This document shows positions 24,603-34,318 of a stretch of 64,000 bases of DNA, piece by piece; within the stretch, counting starts at the first letter, position 1, and every line of letters begins with the position of its first letter. The notes beneath the pieces are model-generated. The model worked only from the letters and a program-made list of their open reading frames with translations, made no database searches and had not been told where the DNA came from. This DNA is from Alphaproteobacteria bacterium. GTDB lineage: Bacteria; Pseudomonadota; Alphaproteobacteria; Micropepsales; Micropepsaceae. The translations under genes and the position numbers were made by a program. The DNA lies in contig JACKLF010000006.1 of the NCBI GenBank assembly GCA_024236055.1, positions 106,164 to 170,163 on the forward strand, in the 5' to 3' direction.

Positions 24603-26987
24603 CTAAAACGCTATGCGGATGCCGAGCTGCGCCGAGATCGGCTGGCGCAGGGTCAGGGTGCGTGGATCGTTCAGCGGAATGGCGGTGAAGTCCTGCGCCC
24701 CGGCCGTGTCGTAGAATGCGCCATAAGTGGCGTCGTGCCGGTCGAACAGATTGTTGACCAGGCCGAAGATTTCCCAGCCCGGCGCAACGCGATAGCTGGC
24801 GTTCAGGTTGACGCTCCAGAAGGCGGGCAGCCTGCGGTTCTGGTTGGCCGGATCGCCATCCAGATACTGGCTGCCGCTGAAGGCCAGGTCCGCGCCCAGC
24901 GTCAGGCCGTCCAGCACTTCCATATTGCCGCCCGCGCGCAACTGGTGCGCCGGATTGAGCGGGATGCGACGCCCCGGCGTGACCAGCACATTGCCGTCGC
25001 TGTCCGCGTTCGGATTGTTGGGCGAGGCCAGCAGGCCGGTGAACTGGTAGGTCGCGTCCAGATACGAATAGCTGAAGAAGCTCGACCAGCCCCGGGCGGC
25101 AAAGTGCGCGCTGACATCCAGGCCCTGGCGGCGGGTCAGCGGTACGTTGGTGAAATAGCCGCGCCCCGAAATGCTGCTGGCCAGCGCGACGATGTCATTG
25201 TCGCTGTCGGTGGTGAACAGGCCCGCGCTCCAGGTCAGGGTGCCGCGCGCCGTCGCGGTGGCGCCGCGCGCGCCGATCTCGCCGGTATGGGCCACGACCT
25301 GGTTCAGGGGCGGGTCGGCGACCAGCGAGCCTTCCAGCAGGCAGGGCAGGTTGGGATCGGCGCAGTCCAGCTCCAGCGGCGTGGGTGCGCGGTTGGCCTC
25401 GGAATAGCCGCCGAACAGGCTGATCCAGTCCGCCGCCTTCCAGGTCAGGCCCGCCATGGGATTGGCGCGCGAAAAATGATGGCGGCCATTCAGTTCGGGG
25501 GCGCTGCCGCTGCGGTCGCGCATGTCGATATCGGCGCTGTTGAAGCGCAGGCCCGCCGTCAGCGTCAGCCTGTCGGTGATGTCCAGCGCATCCACCGCAT
25601 AAAGGCCCCAATAGGTGGTGGTGGCCGCCAGCGTCACCGGCGCATAACCGATATTGCCGTTGGCGTGGATGATGCTGCCCGAACCGGCCAGCCCGTCATC
25701 CAGCGTCACCGCCAGGTCGGGTCCGATTTCGCCCAGCGTGCTGGTGGAACGAAAGCCGATGCCGGCGCTGTCCAGGCTGGTACCCACGGTCAGATAGTTG
25801 GCAAGGCCGCCCAGCATGGCGTCGCTGGTCAGCTGTATCGTGCCGCCATGGCCGGTGGTGTCGGTAAAGGTGCGGTCCAGCGTGCCATAGCTGGTGTCGG
25901 TATAGGCAATGGGCGCGCCCGCCTGGTCCAGGATGACGAACTGGTCGCGGAAGGCCTGGGTCTTGGGGCTGGGTGCGGGAAAGCCGTCATCCTCCAGGCA
26001 CAGCGATCCGGGATAGGAGGATTTGGCGGAACAGGATTCGAAATCGCCGTCATTGCCGTCGAGGTGACGCTGGCGAAGGGCGCGCAGATAGAGCGAGCCT
26101 TCAAGCTGCCAGTGATCGGCCAGGCGCGTGTGGCCGTTCAGCGCCAGGCTGGCGATGCGGTTCTGGGTGGTCTGGGGCCAGGTATAGACGGCGGCCGAAT
26201 TGGCCTGGGCCAGGTCATAGGGGGTGGGGCCCACCACGCCCAGCGACGAAACCGCCGCCGAGGCGACAAGATGAATCTCGCTGGCTTCGCTGCGCCAGCC
26301 GGCATCGGCATAAAGCCGCGCCACGTTCGAATCCGAATGCAGCCGCCAGCCGCCATCGGTGACGCCTTCGCCCGCGACATAGAGGCTGAAATCGCCGTCC
26401 TGCACGGCGTATTCCGCCGCGGCCTGGCCGTGGCCGAAACTGCCGCCCTGCAGGGATGCATGACCGCCTTCAGCCGAAAAGCCGTTCTTCATGGTCAGGC
26501 TGACCGCGCCGCCCAGCGCGTTGAGCCCGAAGACGGGGTTGGCGCTCCACACATCCATGCGGGCGATGGCGATATCGGGAATGGCATCCCAGTTCACCGT
26601 GTCACCGAAGGCTTCGTTCAGGCGCACACCGTTCTGATAGACCGCAAGGCCCTGGGGCGTGCCCTGCAGCGGCGAGGCTTCGAAGCCGCGATAGCGCAGG
26701 TTCTGGGCGATGGCATTGCCCTGCAGGTCGCTCAGCGATACGCCGGCAATATCCTGGCCCAGCGAATCCAGCAGGCTGGCGCCGTGCCGCGCGCCGATGC
26801 GATCTCCATCCAGGCTTTGCAGCATGCCCGGAACCTTGGCGGCCGACAGCATGATTTCCGAACCGGGCAGCGTGCCATAGACCACCACCTGTTCGGGTTG
26901 CGCGTTCAGCATCTGGGCGGCCGCATCGTGCGGCAGCACTGGCAAGGCGAAGGCGGCTGCCGTCAGAAGGGCCGCGCGTGTGGACAT
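24603..26987 (-). CDS. TonB-dependent outer-membrane receptor
   Basis: A 794-residue receptor. The signal peptide ends at HDAAAQ (about residue 25). The plug domain has SLLDSLGQDIAGVSLSDLQG and LRYRGFEASPLQGTPQGLAV, with the usual NALGGAVSLTMKNG at its end. The beta-barrel ends ISAQLGIRIAF, a C-terminal Phe typical of outer-membrane proteins. FGLVNNLFDRHDATYGAFYD near the end is a classic TonB-receptor element. Ligand unknown; there are no iron or B12 neighbours. The start at 26987 has GGGGGAAAC upstream. Confidence 0.9.
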   Translation of the reverse strand: MSTRAALLTAAAFALPVLPHDAAAQMLNAQPEQVVVYGTLPGSEIMLSAAKVPGMLQSLDGDRIGARHGASLLDSLGQDIAGVSLSDLQGNAIAQNLRYRGFEASPLQGTPQGLAVYQNGVRLNEAFGDTVNWDAIPDIAIARMDVWSANPVFGLNALGGAVSLTMKNGFSAEGGHASLQGGSFGHGQAAAEYAVQDGDFSLYVAGEGVTDGGWRLHSDSNVARLYADAGWRSEASEIHLVASAAVSSLGVVGPTPYDLAQANSAAVYTWPQTTQNRIASLALNGHTRLADHWQLEGSLYLRALRQRHLDGNDGDFESCSAKSSYPGSLCLEDDGFPAPSPKTQAFRDQFVILDQAGAPIAYTDTSYGTLDRTFTDTTGHGGTIQLTSDAMLGGLANYLTVGTSLDSAGIGFRSTSTLGEIGPDLAVTLDDGLAGSGSIIHANGNIGYAPVTLAATTTYWGLYAVDALDITDRLTLTAGLRFNSADIDMRDRSGSAPELNGRHHFSRANPMAGLTWKAADWISLFGGYSEANRAPTPLELDCADPNLPCLLEGSLVADPPLNQVVAHTGEIGARGATATARGTLTWSAGLFTTDSDNDIVALASSISGRGYFTNVPLTRRQGLDVSAHFAARGWSSFFSYSYLDATYQFTGLLASPNNPNADSDGNVLVTPGRRIPLNPAHQLRAGGNMEVLDGLTLGADLAFSGSQYLDGDPANQNRRLPAFWSVNLNASYRVAPGWEIFGLVNNLFDRHDATYGAFYDTAGAQDFTAIPLNDPRTLTLRQPISAQLGIRIAF

Positions 26988-27104
26988 GTTTCCCCCAGTT
27001 TTGGCCAAGAACTAGGCGGGCGCGGCGGCCAAGGCAATTTCCAGATTGCCCAAGGTGACAGGGAATATTTCCCGAACCGGCCCGGGCCCGGCTAGGATGC
27101 GGCC

Positions 27105-28466
27105 ATGTCATTCTTCCGGTCCCTGCGCGGACAGTTTTTCGTCTCGGTGATGCTGGTGCTGCTGGTGGCGCTGACGCTGCTGGCGGCGGTGGCCTGCTGG
27201 CATGCCCGCCGCTCGGTGGAAAATGAAATGGCGATGGCGCTGGAAGCCGCCGACCGGATTGTCGACAACGCGCTGGTCTCGATGCCCGCGGGCGGCCAGG
27301 GCGATGCCTATCTGGCGCGGCTGGTTCGCAGCTTCGACGACAACCGCCATGTGCGCGTGGCGCTGATGGATGGACCCGCGACCATCGCGGCCTCGCGCCT
27401 GGCACCCGCCGATACGGTGCCCGGCTGGTATCGCCGCCTGCTGGAGATCCCGATCGACTCCCGGCGTGACACCGCGCCGGCTTTGGGTGGGCGCACGCTG
27501 TTGGTGACCACCGACGCCCATAACGAGATATCCGAGGCCTGGGTCCAGTTTCGCGACGGCGCCCTGTTCCTGTCGCTGTTCAGCCTGTTGATGCTGGGTC
27601 TGGTGCATCTGGCGATGAACCGCATCGCCGGGCCGCTGGCGCGGCTGGCGCGCGGCTTTGAAAAGCTGGGCGGCGGCGACTATGCGGCGCGGGTGGACCA
27701 GGCGGGTCCGCACGAGGTCGCGGTGCTGGCGGCCGATTTCAACCGCATGGCCGCACGGCTGGGAACGCTGGAAGCCGACAACCGCCGCCTGGCGCACCAG
27801 ATGATCGCCATCCAGGAGGAAGAGCGCGCCGACATCGCCCGCGATCTGCATGACGAGATGGGGCCGTTCCTGTTCGCCATGCGGGTGGATGCCGATGCCA
27901 TCGTCACCGAGGCGGGCGAGGAGGGCGCCATCGCCGCGCGTGCGCGCGCCCTGGGCGATGCGGTCAGCCACATCCAGCGGCAGGTCCGTTCCATCCTGCA
28001 ACAGCTTCGGTCCGACACGCTGGTGGAAATCGGCCTGGGCGCGGCGCTGGCAAACCTGGCGGCCTTCTGGCAGCGCCGCCATGACGGGGTGACGTTGCAC
28101 ATGGATGTCGCGGCGGTGGGCGACGGCTTTGGCGCCGATATCGACGCGGCGCTCTATCGGCTGGTACAGGAGGGACTGACCAATGCGCTGCGCCATGGCG
28201 CGGCGCGCAACGTGTGGCTTACAATTCGCGCCGGTACGGACGTGCGGGTGGTTCTGGAGGATGACGGCGTGGGCCTTGAGGCGGATGACGGCGCGGGCGG
28301 CACCGAGGATGGCGGCGGCATGGGCCTGAAGGGCATGCGCGAAAGGCTTGCGCCATTGTCGGGCCGGCTGACACTGTCGCCGCGCATCCGGGGCGGCGTG
28401 CGGCTGGAAGCGTGTATACCGCGGGCCGGCGTGAAGGCGGCGGCCAGTGCGAAGGCGGCAGAATGA
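27105..28466 (+). CDS. NarX-like sensor histidine kinase
   Basis: A 453-residue membrane kinase. Transmembrane helices lie at about 11-31 and 153-172, with a periplasmic sensor loop between, then a HAMP domain (about 172-225). The HisKA_3 phospho-acceptor is His249 in ERADIARDLHDEMGPFL, and the ATPase has LVQEGLTNALRHG and GMGLKGMRERL. It overlaps its response regulator by ATGA, so the two form a NarX/NarL-type pair. The stimulus is unknown. It diverges from the TonB receptor. Confidence 0.92.
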   Translation: MSFFRSLRGQFFVSVMLVLLVALTLLAAVACWHARRSVENEMAMALEAADRIVDNALVSMPAGGQGDAYLARLVRSFDDNRHVRVALMDGPATIAASRLAPADTVPGWYRRLLEIPIDSRRDTAPALGGRTLLVTTDAHNEISEAWVQFRDGALFLSLFSLLMLGLVHLAMNRIAGPLARLARGFEKLGGGDYAARVDQAGPHEVAVLAADFNRMAARLGTLEADNRRLAHQMIAIQEEERADIARDLHDEMGPFLFAMRVDADAIVTEAGEEGAIAARARALGDAVSHIQRQVRSILQQLRSDTLVEIGLGAALANLAAFWQRRHDGVTLHMDVAAVGDGFGADIDAALYRLVQEGLTNALRHGAARNVWLTIRAGTDVRVVLEDDGVGLEADDGAGGTEDGGGMGLKGMRERLAPLSGRLTLSPRIRGGVRLEACIPRAGVKAAASAKAAE

Positions 28467-29139
28467 AGATCCTGATTGTCGACGATCATGCGGTGATCCG
28501 CGCGGGCCTGCGCCAGCTTTGCACGGGCGATCCGGCCTGGCGCGACGCGGTCATCCTGGAAGCGCAGGACGGCGAGACCGCGCTGGCGATGCAAACGGCC
28601 GAACGGCCCCGGCTCATCATCCTGGACCTGAACCTGCCCGGCCTGGGCGGTTTGGAATTGTTGCGCCAGTTGCTGGACCAGGACGCCGCCGCGCGCATTC
28701 TGGTCTTCTCCATGCACAGCGAGCCGGTCTATGCGGCGCGCGCGCTGGATGCGGGCGCGCGCGGCTATCTGAGCAAGCATGCCAGTCGCCAGGTGCGCGC
28801 GCGAAAGCGCTGACGCGCATCGCCCGGCGGCAGCCTATCGAAAGCGAGATCGCGCCAGGCGCGCCTGGCGGCGCAGGCGGGCGAGCCGCCGATAACTCCA
28901 GCAGGCGCGACCGCAAATCATGCGCATGCTGGGCGAGGCGCGCTTCGCGCAGATCGCGACCGCGCGCCGGGGCTTCAGTACCAGACCGCTGCCAACAGCG
29001 CCACGGCGATCAAATCAAGCTGGGCGTGGCGCGCGTACCGCGCCGACCTGAAATACGCCTGTCGGTGAAATGGGCATCAGCCGTTCCGCGCCCCCTTCCC
29101 CTGACCCGCGCCAGTTCCGCGTTTCCGCAAAAAATTTGA
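28463..29139 (+). pseudogene. NarL-type response regulator with a frameshifted C-terminus
   Basis: The receiver is intact for about 105 residues (MKILIVDDHAVIRAGLRQLC, with Asp in IILDLNLPGLGG) up to GYLSKHAS. After about 28780 the frame is lost. Pieces of the LuxR DNA-binding domain remain in different frames: RMLGEARFAQIATA near 28925, YQTAANSATAIKS near 28978, LGVAR near 29020 and RLSVEMGIS near 29060. At least four small indels are needed to rejoin them, so the regulator could not bind DNA as written. The end at 29139 is approximate. Confidence 0.8.
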
Positions 29140-29350
29140 TGACGGTTTCATGTTGACCGGTCGGGGATTCAGGAGGATAGTTTTGGGCCAAGGGCAGGCA
29201 TGTTGACGCTGTTATCTCCCTGATCATGCGCCGCGATGCTTTCGCGGATTGCGTCCAGCAGGAGCCAGGACGCCAGGTGCCGGGGATATCGCGCGGGCGC
29301 ACCAGTCACTGCGGCTGGGTAGAGAATCGAGAAACGAGGAGGGTTCCTGC

Positions 29351-29548
29351 ATGGAAGAAACTTCCACCGGATTGTCGGCCTGGCTTCACGGTGTGAAGCA
29401 CGTGACGAAAACGCCAGACCGCCGCCGTCAAATTCAGACAATGGGGAGAAATCCGCAAGAGTCCGGCACAGTGTGGACGGGAAGACAGAACTCGCCGGGT
29501 AAATCCCCGCCGGGAAGCTGTTCCTTCCCTGGATATCGTCCATTTTGA
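29351..29548 (+). CDS. Possible small open frame in an otherwise gene-poor gap
   Basis: A 65-residue frame beginning MEETSTGLSAWLHGVKHVTK with an excellent Shine-Dalgarno (GAGGAGGG, seven bases before the ATG). Codon third positions are not strongly GC-biased, unlike real genes here, and no family is recognised. The surrounding 29140-29690 stretch holds no other convincing feature and lies in the frameshift-rich zone. Confidence 0.2.
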   Translation: MEETSTGLSAWLHGVKHVTKTPDRRRQIQTMGRNPQESGTVWTGRQNSPGKSPPGSCSFPGYRPF

Positions 29549-29689
29549 ATTTGTCCGCTTTGTGGCGCATTGCGGTGGCACTGCAATCTTTGGCGGCAAA
29601 TTTTCATGATCGCGCCGGCGTAAGCCCGTTGCGCGCGGGCCGTGCGCCTGTGGCGATGATGGCTGCGGCGGGGGCGCTGACAAGTCTGG

Positions 29690-30335
29690 TATCACCGCCA
29701 CTTCCACCGTATTCGTGCCGCGCTGTTGTTGGCCGGCTGCACCACCACGCGTACCACCGCGCCGGCCCGCCACACCGAACCTTCTGATCCTCCACCGCTG
29801 CCGACCGCGCCGCTACCAAGCTGACGCTGGGCATTCCCAAAGGCACCAAGGTCTATGTCGATGCCCGTTTCTTCAGGGCTATGACGACGGCTACCGTGCC
29901 GCGATCACTGACCAGTTCTGAAACGGCGCAGGCTGGTCGACGACCGCAGAATGCCGATGCGGTGGTCCAGGTGGCGGCGGGCGCGCTGTCGACCGACCAG
30001 AAGTCGCTGCTGATCGGCATCCCCCAGCTGACCGTGCCCTATATCCCGGTGGGCAATTCGGTGACCGTGCCGGAGATTGCCTTGTTGTTCAACGGGCCGA
30101 GGGGCAATGTAAGTTCGTCGCCACCGGATACGACGCCAGGACCGGCAAGATGCTGGCGACCACCGATCCGCGCTACGGTTTTTCGCACAACACCAACCAT
30201 ACGGTGCTGCTGTTCTTCTCCTGGGCGACGGGCGATCTGGTCCCGGCGGGCGTCGATCAGGACACGCTGGGCTTTCGCACAATCACCAACCTTCTGCCGG
30301 GCAGCAATGTTCTGCCCGGCCGGCACGGCGACTAG
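29690..30335 (+). pseudogene. Putative lipoprotein (DUF6655-like), broken by several frameshifts
   Basis: Fragments in successive frames read LLAGCTTTRTTAPAR (lipobox), GIPKGTKVYVDARFF, GYDDGYRAAITDQF, NADAVVQVAAGALSTDQKSL then LIGIPQLTVPYIPV, TVPEIALLF, and DPRYGFSHNTNHTVLLFFSW. Joined, they recall a family of bacterial lipoproteins I remember as DUF6655. At least four indels separate them. The stop TAG is at 30333-30335, immediately facing the end of the convergent mdoG remnant. Confidence 0.6.
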
Positions 30336-31920
30336 AGTTTCGGCGCGAAGGCAGTAGAGCCAAATTCTCGCTGAGGTCTTGCCGTCAAGGCTGAAGACCG
30401 AGCGCAGATCGACAGGGCTGGTGCGATCGTCCGCCGGCAGTTGCAGGTCGAACAGGGCCCGCCACAGCGCGGTGCCCACAACCTTGATCACATAGGCCCC
30501 GTCCACCGTGCCGCGCGAGGCATCGATCACCGGCTTGACGTCATAACGCTGGGCCATGGCGGCCAGCGGGCCGCCAGCGTGAAGTCGATGGCCGAGCAAC
30601 GGTCGCTGTCGCGCGGCCAGGGTTGGCGCAAGATACCGCCGCGCGCCCCAGCCGGGTCGCCACCACCTTGGCGATGTCCGCCGGATAGGCGGGAATGGCG
30701 TCCTGCCAGTAGAGCCGGTAGGAAAATTCCATCCGCCCGCCGGGCTTTGCCGGCTCCGCGGGGCGCCAATAGGCGACGATATTGTCGTGGATCTCGTCTT
30801 CGGTGGGGATTTCCACGAGCTGGACCTCGCCCTTGCCCCAGCCGCCTGAGGTTCCACCAGATACTTGACCGCCTCGCGAAAGGCGCCATCGTCCTGGTAA
30901 TGGTCGAAGTTCCGGTCGCGCTGGATCAGGCCGAAGCCCTTGGGGTCGGTATCGAGGAAGGAGTTGGTCTGGACCGCGGGTGGATTGACCAGCGGCCGCC
31001 AGATGCGCTCGCCCGTACCGGTCCAAAGCGCCAGCCCGTCATTGTCGTGAATTTCCGGCCGCCAGTCGTCGGCCTTGTCGCGTTCGTTTTCGCCATACCA
31101 GTACATGCTGGTCAGCGGCGCGATGCCCAGCCGGTCGATAGGCTGGTCGATATTCTGGCGCGCGAACAGCCGGGCGGTGACGTCCATCACCACCGTGTCC
31201 TTTTTCACCGCCTCGAAACGGTAGGCGCCGGTGACGGACGGCCCGTCCAGCAGGGCGAAGATGGTGATGCCGCCCGCATGCGGCGCCAGCCAGAACTGGC
31301 TGAAGCGGGGAAACTCCTCCGGCGTGGGGCCGCCGGTGCCGATGCTGATACGCGCGCGCTGGCGCCATACTGGCCGTCCTGCCCGCTGGAGCGGAAATAG
31401 CTGGCGCCCTGGAAGGCCAGCCAGTCGGTCGGCGCGCTCTGGCTGTCCAGCACGCGAAAGCCGGCAAAGCCCAGATCGCCAAGCTGCGACGGCTTCAACC
31501 CGCTGTCGCCATAGTCGAAATAGCCCGCGCCATAGAGGATTTGCCGCGCCTGACCGTCTTCAACGGTATGGATGGTGGATCGCCCGAATGGCCCAGGTGA
31601 AAAAGAATGCGACAGGGTGCGGCCCGCCCGGCCGCGCCACGCTTCGCGTGATCAGGGACGGAACTTGATCTTCTGCGCCTTATCGAAATGATGCTTTCCA
31701 CCAGCGCCGGGGCGAAGCGGCGCAAACAAAGCAGGCAGGCCGCTTTTTCGGCCCTGGCGGTCAGCAGGTCGAAATCGAAAGGGCTGGCCGGGCCAAGCCG
31801 GACGGCATCCTTGCTGGAATCTTGGCCGCCCAGCGCCGCGGCAGCCGCCGCGGCCAGAGGGGCAGGCACCAGGCTGGCGGAAAGCGCCGCCAGAACCAGC
31901 CGTCTGTCTGTGACAAGCAT
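30336..31920 (-). pseudogene. mdoG: Periplasmic glucan biosynthesis protein MdoG/OpgG-OpgD, frameshifted
   Basis: Reading across frames from a leader MLVTDRRLVLAALSASLVP (twin-Arg-like, as in OpgD), the order is DFDKAQKIKFRP, GDSGLKPSQLGDLGFAGFRV, SAPTDWLAFQGASYFR, a long intact run from KKDTVVMDVTARLFARQNID to DDGAFREAVKYLVEP, then VQLVEIPTEDEIHDNIVAYW, and ASRGTVDGAYVIKVVGTALW near the end. This is the MdoG-family protein that adds branches to membrane-derived glucans in the periplasm. At least five indels interrupt it. Its partner mdoH lies divergently and is intact. Confidence 0.85.
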
Positions 31921-32114
31921 GGGACCTCTTTTTTGGGCAATCGATCAATAACGCAGCAGAAGCGCAAACACGGGGTGGAAATATGGCCGCGGGCGGCTGT
32001 GACCGTTTCGCCGGGCCGTCAAAATGCCGCGGAACGATACCGTTTTCTGCCGCATTGTTGCGTTGAATATGAGGCTGCCGACTGGGGCAGTCCTTCTTGG
32101 GGACATTGAGGCAC

Positions 32115-32345
32115 ATGAATTCCCACCTGCGCGATATCTCCCACCCGGGCGGCCTTGCCGCCGCTTCGGTTCCGCTGCGCTGTCACCGCCCGATGCAGGC
32201 GGCGGCGCTGACGGTGCCGACCACGCTGTCCTTTTTCGGCACCATGCTGATGGGCGTGCTGGCGCTGCTGCGCGGCGCGGCGATGGCCCCGGCTCTGCTG
32301 AGGAGCCCGGTCCTGCTGAGGATGAGACACCAGCGCCGTGCCTGA
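32115..32345 (+). CDS. Small protein overlapping the start of mdoH
   Basis: A 76-residue frame, MNSHLRDISHPGGLAAASVP, with one hydrophobic segment (TTLSFFGTMLMGVLALLRGA). It ends eight bases inside mdoH, so it would be translationally coupled. Long MdoH homologues carry an extra N-terminal region with a membrane helix, so this could be the true N-terminus displaced by a frameshift rather than a separate gene. The weak GAGG Shine-Dalgarno does not decide it. Confidence 0.4.
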   Translation: MNSHLRDISHPGGLAAASVPLRCHRPMQAAALTVPTTLSFFGTMLMGVLALLRGAAMAPALLRSPVLLRMRHQRRA

Positions 32346-34245
32346 CTTGGCGCTGCGGCGCTGGCTGTATCTTTATTTCGTGCTGGCTTCGACCGTCGCC
32401 GCCGTGACCGCCATGGCGGGGGTGCTGCGCGGCGGCGGCTTCAGCGGCGGCGAGATCGCGCTGCTGGTCCTGTTTGCCATCCTGTTTGCCTGGATCAGCG
32501 CCTCTTTCTGGCTGACCTGTCTGGGGGCGGTGGCGCGGCTGGCCGGGGTGCGGCTTCTGCCGCTGAACGCGGCCGCCGAGCCGTCGGCGGCGCGCACCGC
32601 CATCCTGATGCCGGTCTATAACGAGGATGTTGCCGGGGTGTTCGCCGGCGTGCGTTCCATCTGGGAAGCGGCGGGCCCCGATTTCGATTTCTACATCCTG
32701 TCGGACTCGACCAATCCGGCCTCCTGGATCGCCGAGGAGCTGGCCTGGCACCGGATGAAGGCCGAGCTGGATGGCGCGCCCAACATTTTCTATCGCCACC
32801 GGCCGCGCAACATCGGCCGCAAGAGCGGCAACATCCAGGACTTCTGCGAGAACTGGGGCCAGCTCTACGACTATATGGTCATCCTGGACGCCGACAGCCT
32901 GATGACGGGGCGCACCCTGCGCGAGCTGGTCGGGCTGATGGACGCCAATCCGCGCGCCGCGCTGATCCAGGCTCCGCCCCAGCTTGTGGGGCGCAATTCG
33001 CTGTTCGCCCGCATCCAGCAGTTTGCCTCCAGCGTCTACGGCCCGCTGCACACCGCCGGGCTGGCGCTGCTGCAGGGACCGGATGGCAATTACTGGGGCC
33101 ATAACGCGATCATCCGTGTCCATGCCTTCATGCAGCATTGCGGCCTGCCCAAGCTGCCGGGCAAGCCGCCTTTCGGCGGCGAAATATTGAGCCATGATTT
33201 CATCGAGGCCGCGCTGCTGCGCCGCGCCGGATGGGATGTGTGGATGGCGCCCGACATCGGCGGCTCCTATGAGGAACCGCCGCCGACCATTCCCGACTAT
33301 CTGCTGCGCGACCGGCGCTGGTGCCAGGGCAACCTGCAGCATCTGCGGGTGATCTTCGCCGAGGGGCTGAAGCTGCCCAGCCGCCTGCACCTGGCGATGG
33401 GGATCATGAGCTATGCCTCCTCGCCCTTGTGGCTTTTCCTGCTGATCGCCTCGGCCAGCTTCGTGGGCGCCGCCGAACACGGGCCCTATTACGCCACCGC
33501 CGTGGTGACGCTGGTCGTGGCCATGCTGGTGCTGTTGTTCGGGCCCAAGCTTCTGGCGCTGATCGTGCTGGCCCAGGACGAGGACCAGGTGCGGGCCCAT
33601 GGCGGCATGGGCGCGATTGGCTGGGGCATCATCCTGGAAAGCCTGTTCTCGGCGCTGATGGCGCCGATCGCGATGTTGCAGCTGAGCTGGTACATCCTGA
33701 GCATCCTGATGGGCATTGCCGTCGGCTGGGGCAGCCAGCAGCGCACCGACCGCGCCCTGCCGTGGCGCTATGCGGCGCGCGGCTATGGCATTCATACCGC
33801 GCTGGGCGTGATCGGGATCGTGCTGCTGAACGCATTTGCGCCCGGCGCGCTGGGCTGGTTCCTGCCGCTGCTGGCGGGGCTGATCCTGTCGATCCCGCTG
33901 GTGGTGATGACATCCAGCCCGCTGCTGGGCGAGCTGACGCGGCAGGATGGACTGTTCCTGGTGCCCAGCGAGCGGCGCGGCCTGCGCGTGCTGGACCGGG
34001 CCCATGCGCTGACGGCGGCGCACGCCGCATCGATGACCGATGTGCGCGCGCTGGTGCTGGAAGACCCGGATGTGCGCCGGCTGCACCTGGCGCTGCTGGC
34101 CGATACGCCCGCGCCGCCGCCCGCCGATCCGGTGCGCCTGGCGGCGCTGCGCGTCCAGGCGGCGCGGCGCGAGGTCGCCGGCTTCACCCGCGAGGACTGG
34201 ACCATGGTCCTGTGCGATGCCGAAGGGCTTGCTGCGTTGGGCTGA
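32338..34245 (+). CDS. mdoH: Glucans biosynthesis glucosyltransferase MdoH/OpgH
   Basis: A 635-residue inner-membrane GT2 enzyme that polymerises beta-1,2-linked glucose from UDP-glucose for osmoregulated periplasmic glucans. Two N-terminal helices are followed by the catalytic domain: AILMPVYNEDVAGVFAGVRS, FDFYILSDSTNP, YMVILDADSLMTG (D-x-D), LSHDFIEAALLRRAGWDVWM and LLRDRRWCQGN (the QxxRW equivalent). Five to six helices follow. The GTG start at 32338 is the first codon upstream of the conserved region. It is shorter than E. coli OpgH because the long N-terminal tail is missing. Confidence 0.93.
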   Translation: MPDLALRRWLYLYFVLASTVAAVTAMAGVLRGGGFSGGEIALLVLFAILFAWISASFWLTCLGAVARLAGVRLLPLNAAAEPSAARTAILMPVYNEDVAGVFAGVRSIWEAAGPDFDFYILSDSTNPASWIAEELAWHRMKAELDGAPNIFYRHRPRNIGRKSGNIQDFCENWGQLYDYMVILDADSLMTGRTLRELVGLMDANPRAALIQAPPQLVGRNSLFARIQQFASSVYGPLHTAGLALLQGPDGNYWGHNAIIRVHAFMQHCGLPKLPGKPPFGGEILSHDFIEAALLRRAGWDVWMAPDIGGSYEEPPPTIPDYLLRDRRWCQGNLQHLRVIFAEGLKLPSRLHLAMGIMSYASSPLWLFLLIASASFVGAAEHGPYYATAVVTLVVAMLVLLFGPKLLALIVLAQDEDQVRAHGGMGAIGWGIILESLFSALMAPIAMLQLSWYILSILMGIAVGWGSQQRTDRALPWRYAARGYGIHTALGVIGIVLLNAFAPGALGWFLPLLAGLILSIPLVVMTSSPLLGELTRQDGLFLVPSERRGLRVLDRAHALTAAHAASMTDVRALVLEDPDVRRLHLALLADTPAPPPADPVRLAALRVQAARREVAGFTREDWTMVLCDAEGLAALG

Positions 34246-34318
34246 CGGCTAGGCGCGCCGGATTGTTTGCGTTACCATTCCGCGCATAACAAGTCTGACA
34301 GCAAGTCTGGGGTGGAAC

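Noticed and set aside
32019..32407. A plus-strand 127-codon frame before mdoH as a separate gene
   Set aside because: It is Pro/Arg/Ala-rich in a different frame from mdoH and lacks a ribosome-binding site. The 76-codon frame at 32115 is the only plausible one there.
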